Shown: positions 8,408-12,664 of the stretch, in pieces
Layout of the letters: each line of letters starts with the position of its first letter
Position numbering within the stretch: position 1 is the first letter of the stretch
From: Bacteroidota bacterium
Lineage (GTDB): Bacteria > Bacteroidota > Bacteroidia > Flavobacteriales > Flavobacteriaceae
Reading direction: 5' to 3'
NCBI GenBank assembly: GCA_015767395.1
Contig: JADWMI010000045.1
Location: 1 to 12,664, forward strand
Length of the DNA: 12,664 bases
The notes under the pieces: model-generated
What the model was told of the DNA's origin: nothing
Databases searched by the model: none
What the model saw: only the letters and a program-made list of their open reading frames with translations
Made by a program: the position numbers and the translations under genes

Positions 8408-9424
8408 TTATTTTGTGATTGTTCCATCTAAATCCCATAGATCTTCCCAACTATCTGCACTTTCCCATAAAAAAACCTGACCTTTTATAAGTCTTGAATT
8501 TTTATCGGCAGTTTTCATTTCTTCCATTTCTTCTGGAGAGATAGGTTCCGTAGTAACACACTCTAAATTACTCATGTAATTTCTAGGGTTTACTGAAAAA
8601 GGAATTGGAATTTGACCTCTTTGAACAGCCCATTTTAAACAAACTGTTGCTGGATGAATATTTAATCTTTTTGCAATTTTTTGAACTATTGGATCTTCAG
8701 TATCAATAGCATCTTCTTCAGTTTTATCTCTTTCTGGTCTGTTTGGAGAACCAATTGGAGAATAGCCAATAGGCTGAATTCCGTTTGAAACCATAAAATC
8801 AAAAAGTTCAGGTTGTTGGAAGCAAGGATGTAATTCCATTTCGTTAACAGCTGGTTTTATTTTAGCTCTTTCCAAAATTAATTTCATTTTAGGAATCGTT
8901 ACATTACTGGTTCCAATGTTTTTTACCAATCCTTTTTCAACTAAAGATTCCATAACCTTCCATGTTTCCATAAAAGCATCAATACTAAATGGAGTTGAAT
9001 CTGGATTTCTTGAATCAACATCGCAATATGGTGCATGATAGTTTGGAAATGGCCAGTGTACTAAATACAAGTCTAAATAATCTAATTGTAAATCTTTTAG
9101 TGTTTGTAAACAAGATGCTTCTACTTCTTTATGTTTGTCATTCCAAAGTTTACTTGTAATCCATAAGTCTTCACGAGTTACAACTCCTTCATCCATTACT
9201 TCTTTCAGTGTTTGTCCAATATGTGACTCGTTTAAATATACAGCTGCACAATCAATATGTCTATAGCCTCCTTTAATAGCGTCTTTAACAGTAGCAGCTA
9301 CTTTTTCATGAGGAATGCTGTCAGAACCAAAGGTTCCAAGTCCAATGGTTGGAATTTTGTCACCAGAATAAAGGGTTCTTTTAGGTACTAAATTAGGATC
9401 AATACTTTTAGCTTGTTCTTTCAT
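8408..9424 (-). CDS. Aldo/keto reductase, xylose/aldose reductase-like
   Basis: A 338-residue aldo/keto reductase. The catalytic tetrad is D58, Y63, K92 and H123, in the contexts HIDCA, VYLNE, SKLW and LVHWP. Further family marks are GTSN (171-174), NEMELHP (194-200) and GYSPIGSP (220-227). The cofactor loop normally reading IPKS...ER..N reads I274-P-F276-S, with N282 at the position of the usual Arg. Both residues that bind the 2'-phosphate of NADPH in aldose reductase (Lys262, Arg268) therefore appear replaced, which predicts a preference for NAD(H). The C-terminal tail is longer than usual, with a Trp-rich WESADSWEDLW segment. It differs from the other aldo/keto reductase in this operon, so a separate step is expected, for example lactaldehyde or another fucose-derived aldehyde or ketone. 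The gap to fucU is 64 bp and holds no clear promoter. Family sure, substrate not known. Confidence 0.9.
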   Translation of the reverse strand: MKEQAKSIDPNLVPKRTLYSGDKIPTIGLGTFGSDSIPHEKVAATVKDAIKGGYRHIDCAAVYLNESHIGQTLKEVMDEGVVTREDLWITSKLWNDKHKEVEASCLQTLKDLQLDYLDLYLVHWPFPNYHAPYCDVDSRNPDSTPFSIDAFMETWKVMESLVEKGLVKNIGTSNVTIPKMKLILERAKIKPAVNEMELHPCFQQPELFDFMVSNGIQPIGYSPIGSPNRPERDKTEEDAIDTEDPIVQKIAKRLNIHPATVCLKWAVQRGQIPIPFSVNPRNYMSNLECVTTEPISPEEMEEMKTADKNSRLIKGQVFLWESADSWEDLWDLDGTITK

Positions 9425-9488
9425 TTGTGATGTGTTTTAAAGATTTTAATTAACTGAATGATTTTTAGTTAGTAAATTTTTTAAAATT

Positions 9489-9923
9489 TTAGCCTATTGG
9501 TGTGACTCCTTTTTTAATCAAAATATTTCCATATTTTGCAGTTTCTCCTGTAATTATAACAGCAAAAGCATTTCTTGCACGCTCATAAAAAGCGAATCGA
9601 TCTATACGATCAATAGACGGTGTATCTGGGTATATGGCATTGATACTTTTCAAGTAATTTTCTTCAACAGTTGGATCTAATGTGTCTCCGTGTACAGCTG
9701 CCATCATAGCAAGAGGGTGAGGAACGTAATCGTCTAAAACAAATAAAGGTAAAATACCCGACAATAAATCGGGGATAAGTACGCCATCCGCACGAAGAAC
9801 GTTATCGTTAAATGAATGTGCAGGGAAATGAGCATCGGCAAGAATTATTTCTTCACCATGACCCATTTGAGCAAGAACTTTTAATAGTTCTGGACTAATT
9901 AATGGAGATATTCCTTTTAACAT
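9489..9923 (-). CDS. fucU: L-fucose mutarotase
   Basis: A 144-residue protein of the RbsD/FucU family that interconverts the alpha and beta anomers of L-fucose in the cytoplasm. It closely follows E. coli FucU from end to end: [20 protein letters not shown] at the start, MGHG with His22, [10 protein letters not shown] with Asp30, RADG (44-47), [12 protein letters not shown] (73-84), RFAFYERA (109-116) and the terminal KYGNIL-KKGV. His22 is the catalytic base in the family. The length is about that of the E. coli protein (140 aa). The FucU-type residues, rather than RbsD ones, make fucose the likely substrate and are the best single indicator of the operon's sugar. It lies 44 bp downstream of fucP with no visible promoter, consistent with one transcript. 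Mutarotation would supply the anomer used by the C1 dehydrogenase at the head of the operon. Confidence 0.95.
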   Translation of the reverse strand: MLKGISPLISPELLKVLAQMGHGEEIILADAHFPAHSFNDNVLRADGVLIPDLLSGILPLFVLDDYVPHPLAMMAAVHGDTLDPTVEENYLKSINAIYPDTPSIDRIDRFAFYERARNAFAVIITGETAKYGNILIKKGVTPIG

Positions 9924-9967
9924 AATTAATATTTTTAAAATTTATAATTTAACACAATAATAGTGTC

Positions 9968-11290
9968 TTATTTATTTGATAATTTAAGTGTTGTATAACC
10001 ATAAAAAGAAACAACAACTAAACATATAAGTGGTAAAATAAATGAGATGTTCACTTCAGGGATATATCCTAATAGTTGAAGATCTCCAAATCCAGGACCT
10101 CCCCAGTCTAATATCCAACCTTGTAAAATCGGCAATAACGCACCACCAACAATTGCCATTACCAATCCTGCTGAACCAATTTTAGCTTCATCACCCATAT
10201 CTTTTAATGCAATACCGTAAATAGTTGGGAACATGATAGACATAAATAAGGATACACCAACCAATGAATACAATCCTAAAACTCCAGGAATTAAAATTGC
10301 ACCAGCGCAAAAAATAACACCGCCAATTCCAAATAACATTAGCATTTTAGAAGGGTTGATGGTTTTCATTAAACCAGTTCCAATCCATCTACCTACTAAG
10401 AAAATAATCATTGCAGTTACGTTAAAATAAGTAGCAGTTAATTCTAGTCCTAATGTATCATTTAAATTATCTACATATTGGAAAATATAGGTCCAACACA
10501 TAATTTGAGCACCTACATAAAATGCTTGAGCTACAACTCCTTTTACATAATTTTTGTTGGCAAATAATTTACTAAATGAGTCAGATAAAGACATTTTATC
10601 TTCTTCAGCAGTTTTAGGCATTTTTGTAAAAACAATGACCCCCATAATTGCTAATACTAACACACCCAATGCTATGTATGGAATACTAATAACACTTAAA
10701 TCGTTTTCTCTAATAACAGCCAATTCTTCAGAAGACAAAGCGTTATATGCTTCAGTTGTAAAGTCGTCAGATCGTAGGGCACCAATTACAAATACTTGGG
10801 CAATGATCATTCCAGTTAAAGATCCTATCGGATTAAAAGCCTGTGCTAAATTTAAACGTCTTGTAGCTGTCTCCTTATCACCCATCATAAGAATTAATGG
10901 ATTTGAAGTAGTTTCTAAAAATGCCAACCCACAAGTAATTATCCAAAGTGAAATTAAAAAGTAGTTGAATTGTTCGTTAGCAGCAGCAGGGTAGAATAAA
11001 AATGCGCCAATTGCATATAAAGTTAAACCTAAAATAATACCTGATTTATAACTGTATTTTCTAATAAAAAGAGCGGCAGGTAAAGCCATAAAGAAATAAC
11101 CAAAATAAAATGCAAACTGAACCAATGAAGCCTGAACATTTGAAAGTTCTGGCATTACTTTTTTAAAAGCCGATACCATTGGATTTGTTAAATCATTTGC
11201 GATACCCCAGAGTGCAAATAATGAAGTAATAATGATAAATGGAAATAGTAGTTCTTTGCGAACTACAGGTATGTTCTTAAGTTTATTCAT
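9968..11290 (-). CDS. fucP: FucP-type L-fucose:H+ symporter
   Basis: A 440-residue major facilitator protein with about twelve hydrophobic segments (roughly 14-32, 53-75, 83-103, 108-124, 150-171, 200-222, 250-270, 285-305, 315-335, 340-358, 372-392, 414-434). It matches E. coli FucP along its length: QFAFYFGYF (58-66), LETTSNP (125-131), RLNLAQAFNPIG (145-156), YVGAQIMCW (258-266), GRWIGT (300-305) and SIMFPTIYGIALKDMG (351-366). FucP imports L-fucose with a proton across the inner membrane. Glu126 aligns with E. coli Glu135. The position of the coupling Asp46 is Asn36 here, while an Asp (D33) sits three residues earlier. A close relative such as GlcP-type hexose permeases cannot be excluded, but the adjacent fucU favours fucose. 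A 247-bp leader upstream may contain its own promoter. Confidence 0.93.
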   Translation of the reverse strand: MNKLKNIPVVRKELLFPFIIITSLFALWGIANDLTNPMVSAFKKVMPELSNVQASLVQFAFYFGYFFMALPAALFIRKYSYKSGIILGLTLYAIGAFLFYPAAANEQFNYFLISLWIITCGLAFLETTSNPLILMMGDKETATRRLNLAQAFNPIGSLTGMIIAQVFVIGALRSDDFTTEAYNALSSEELAVIRENDLSVISIPYIALGVLVLAIMGVIVFTKMPKTAEEDKMSLSDSFSKLFANKNYVKGVVAQAFYVGAQIMCWTYIFQYVDNLNDTLGLELTATYFNVTAMIIFLVGRWIGTGLMKTINPSKMLMLFGIGGVIFCAGAILIPGVLGLYSLVGVSLFMSIMFPTIYGIALKDMGDEAKIGSAGLVMAIVGGALLPILQGWILDWGGPGFGDLQLLGYIPEVNISFILPLICLVVVSFYGYTTLKLSNK

Positions 11291-11372
11291 GATGTTGGTT
11301 TAAGTTTATATTTTATGCTAAATAATAACATACTTATGAAAATAACGGCTCCATATGTAACATTTTGTATAA

Positions 11373-11380
11373 CAAATCTA
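11373..11380 (-). promoter_or_regulatory. Candidate Bacteroidota -7 promoter element before fucP
   Basis: On the minus strand these bases read TAGATTTG, an exact match to the TAnnTTTG -7 consensus of Bacteroidota housekeeping promoters. Transcription would start roughly 75 nt before the fucP ATG. No TTTG -33 element is seen at the usual distance; that place is taken by the inverted repeat at 11389-11407. An activated or weak internal promoter is possible. Eight-base matches also occur by chance in AT-rich DNA. Confidence 0.4.
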
Positions 11381-11388
11381 TTATTATG

Positions 11389-11407
11389 TTAACAATGATT
11401 TTGTTAA
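11389..11407. promoter_or_regulatory. Inverted repeat, possible operator
   Basis: A perfect dyad of 7-bp arms, TTAACAA-N5-TTGTTAA, centred about 21 bp upstream of the candidate -7 element of fucP and so covering the expected -33/spacer region. Spacing and symmetry suit a dimeric transcription factor. No regulator gene is in the window, so the binding protein is unknown. Confidence 0.4.
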
Positions 11408-11486
11408 AAGGTAAGGATCATTATAGTTTGAAGTTTTCTGACCAATTTTATAATATGATACTTGTAAAATTTGAAAGAGCGATTAT

Positions 11487-11523
11487 CAGAATATTTGGTA
11501 GCTGTAAACGCCCAAATATTCTG
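11487..11523 (-). promoter_or_regulatory. Stem-loop after the fucose dehydrogenase gene
   Basis: A perfect 12-bp stem (11487-11498 with 11512-11523) and a 13-nt loop that can close further by a GC/GC pairing (11501-11502 with 11510-11511). In the minus-strand transcript it starts 14 nt after the stop of the 315-aa reductase. No U-run follows, so it is not a classic intrinsic terminator. It could protect the upstream mRNA end, attenuate read-through into fucP, or be a processing site. Confidence 0.5.
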
Positions 11524-11536
11524 AATAGAAATTCAG
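11521..11536 (-). promoter_or_regulatory. Small hairpin overlapping the larger stem-loop
   Basis: Six-bp arms (11521-11526 with 11531-11536) around a 4-nt loop, directly after the stop codon of the 315-aa reductase. Its three innermost-lying bases toward fucP (11521-11523) are also the first bases of the larger stem. The two structures therefore compete at that edge. Confidence 0.35.
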
Positions 11537-11537
11537 T

Positions 11538-12485
11538 TTATCTTGAAGAAATTATGTTATTGGTAACCTCATCAAAGATGGCTTCAGGTAGTTTTCCTTC
11601 ATTCCAAGCATCTAATAAATCAACCATTTGCTCTTTTTTACTTGGACCAACTACAACTCTGTCTGCTTCCTCCATTGAGAACACATAACGCAGTGCTAAT
11701 CTAGACAATGGGATATTGTGCTTCTTGGCAATTTTATTTACTTTAACAGCTATATCTACATCTAAATTGGTAATCCATTCATTGTTGGGACGTTCTTCAT
11801 TGTATTGATCTAATCTTCTACCTAATAACCCCATATGTAAAGCAGAAGCAGCGTAATACGCCATATGCTCCTTTTGAATTTGAGGAATATCTCTTTCAAA
11901 TCCGGTAAGGTTACAAGCATCTAGTTTTAAAAAGCCAGAAGTAACATCAAAATTTTCTTTAATCATATGCGGGTAGAAATTTTCGGTAGGATTTCCACCA
12001 ACTCCTAACATGTCAACAATTCCTTCTTTTTTGAAGGAATTTAAGCATTCCATAATTTCATCCATTTTTTCTACAGGAACTAAATGTGGTTCGTGTAAAA
12101 AAAGTAAATCTATTTTATCAATTCCTAAAACATCCAAACTTTCATAAACACTTTTTCGCATTGTTTCGGGGGTGTAATCTACAATACAATCCTCTGCTCT
12201 GTCGGCTTTTAAACGCCCAACTTTGGTGCTAATAAATGGTTTTTTACCAGTCCAAAGTTTTATAGCTTTTCCTAAAAAAGCTTGTGATTTATTGTAAGAT
12301 GGAGCAGTATCAAATACACGAACGCCATTTTCTAAAGCATACATTAGTGTTCCAACAGCATCTTTTTCTTCAATTGGTCTCCATACACCACCTAATCCTG
12401 AACAACCACAAACTAAACGACTTTCGTTATTGAAGAATTTACTGATTTTATAATCTCCTTTTATATATGTTGGTTTTGTACTCAT
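11538..12485 (-). CDS. Aldo/keto reductase, probable L-fucose 1-dehydrogenase
   Basis: A 315-residue aldo/keto reductase of the D-threo-aldose (L-fucose) 1-dehydrogenase type, which oxidises L-fucose at C1 to L-fuconolactone in the cytoplasm. Catalytic residues are D59 and Y64 (VFDTAPSY), K88 (STKVG) and H131 (FLHEPH). Other marks are GLGG (30-33), the LGVGG segment (161-165) and the late VVVGPSKKEQ cofactor loop near the C-terminus. The adjacent upstream gene encodes an amidohydrolase, the enzyme type that opens the lactone product, only seven bp away. That pairing is the classic start of the oxidative fucose pathway and supports the call. It is followed by two overlapping hairpins and a 247-bp gap before fucP. 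L-galactose or another 6-deoxy or threo sugar could also be a substrate. The ATG start is tight against the upstream stop. Confidence 0.82.
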   Translation of the reverse strand: MSTKPTYIKGDYKISKFFNNESRLVCGCSGLGGVWRPIEEKDAVGTLMYALENGVRVFDTAPSYNKSQAFLGKAIKLWTGKKPFISTKVGRLKADRAEDCIVDYTPETMRKSVYESLDVLGIDKIDLLFLHEPHLVPVEKMDEIMECLNSFKKEGIVDMLGVGGNPTENFYPHMIKENFDVTSGFLKLDACNLTGFERDIPQIQKEHMAYYAASALHMGLLGRRLDQYNEERPNNEWITNLDVDIAVKVNKIAKKHNIPLSRLALRYVFSMEEADRVVVGPSKKEQMVDLLDAWNEGKLPEAIFDEVTNNIISSR

Positions 12486-12492
12486 TTTTAAC

Positions 12493-12664
12493 TTATAAAT
12501 TATAAAATTTTATAGCGTTGTCTCCCATAATAGAGGCTTGTTCTTTTGAACTTAATTTTGCTATAAAATTTATTACTATTTCTTTTACTTTATTATAATT
12601 TCCTGCCACCAAACAAACAGGCCAATCTGATCCAAACATGATTTTTTCAGCACCAAAAGCATTT
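12493..12664 (-). CDS. Amidohydrolase 2 family protein, probable L-fuconolactonase (C-terminal part)
   Basis: Partial gene cut by the right window edge: the last 56 residues are visible in the frame ending with TAA at 12493-12495. They begin NAFGAEKIMFGSDWPVCLVA and end in a helix-rich tail finishing GDNAIKFYNL. The FGSDWP motif is the C-terminal active-site signature of the amidohydrolase_2 family, where the Asp is a catalytic/metal residue, and GDNA-IKFY is the typical end of these proteins. Family members next to sugar dehydrogenases hydrolyse L-fucono- or L-rhamnono-lactones to the free acids. The stop lies seven bp before the dehydrogenase start, so the two are surely cotranscribed. Its substrate is inferred from that neighbour and from fucU/fucP. 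The N-terminal metal ligands are outside the window. Confidence 0.85.
   Translation of the reverse strand, partial: NAFGAEKIMFGSDWPVCLVAGNYNKVKEIVINFIAKLSSKEQASIMGDNAIKFYNL

Noticed and set aside
10554..10964. Open frame of 136 codons antisense to fucP
   Set aside because: It is the shadow of a well-conserved transporter gene and has no plausible protein features.
11487..11523. Stem-loop as a simple Rho-independent terminator
   Set aside because: No U-run follows in the transcript direction, so full termination there is not supported.
11365..11688. Plus-strand open frame across the fucP leader and the end of the dehydrogenase gene
   Set aside because: Half of it is antisense to a conserved enzyme, and the rest is the hairpin-bearing leader.
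1..12664. SusC/SusD pair, glycoside hydrolase, CRISPR array, tRNA or insertion sequence
   Set aside because: None was found. The window holds only part of a utilisation locus, and no direct-repeat array, tRNA fold or transposase was seen.

Overview
The window looks like part of a fucoidan / L-fucose utilisation locus from a marine member of the Bacteroidota, most likely Flavobacteriaceae. The DNA is AT-rich. Start codons follow A-rich leaders with no clear Shine-Dalgarno sequence. Four S1-type sulfatases carry lipoprotein signal peptides, and the sugar genes match L-fucose proteins. The placement comes from gene content and composition only; no database search was possible.

Left half, plus strand (16-4702): three consecutive formylglycine-dependent sulfatase genes, spaced 34 and 9 bp apart. 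They are probably the end of a longer operon that begins left of the window. A strong hairpin terminator (4735-4768) follows. A gene-free stretch of about 250 bp leads to a perfect 40-bp palindrome (5021-5060), probably a bidirectional terminator between the two convergent operons.

Right part, minus strand (12664 down to 5106), in transcription order: the C-terminal end of an amidohydrolase (probable L-fuconolactonase), an aldo/keto reductase of the L-fucose / D-threo-aldose 1-dehydrogenase type, a 247-bp gap with hairpins and a candidate promoter and operator, a FucP-type fucose:H+ symporter, the fucose mutarotase FucU, a second aldo/keto reductase of a different family, a zinc-dependent alcohol dehydrogenase, an AllA-like (ureidoglycolate lyase family) cupin, and a fourth sulfatase that is a clear paralogue of the second plus-strand one.

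Proposed joint function: lipid-anchored, probably periplasmic sulfatases strip sulfate from fucose-containing oligosaccharides. Released L-fucose enters through FucP, is anomerised by FucU, is oxidised at C1 by the 315-aa reductase, and the lactone is opened to L-fuconate by the amidohydrolase. This is the non-phosphorylating route. No isomerase, kinase or aldolase of the FucI/FucK/FucA route is seen here. The dehydratase and cleavage steps must lie outside the window. The alcohol dehydrogenase, the second aldo/keto reductase and the cupin are good candidates for later steps, but their substrates cannot be read from sequence. The least ordinary points are the AllA-like cupin in a fucose operon, the altered cofactor site in the second aldo/keto reductase, the changed coupling residue in FucP, and the structured leader before fucP.
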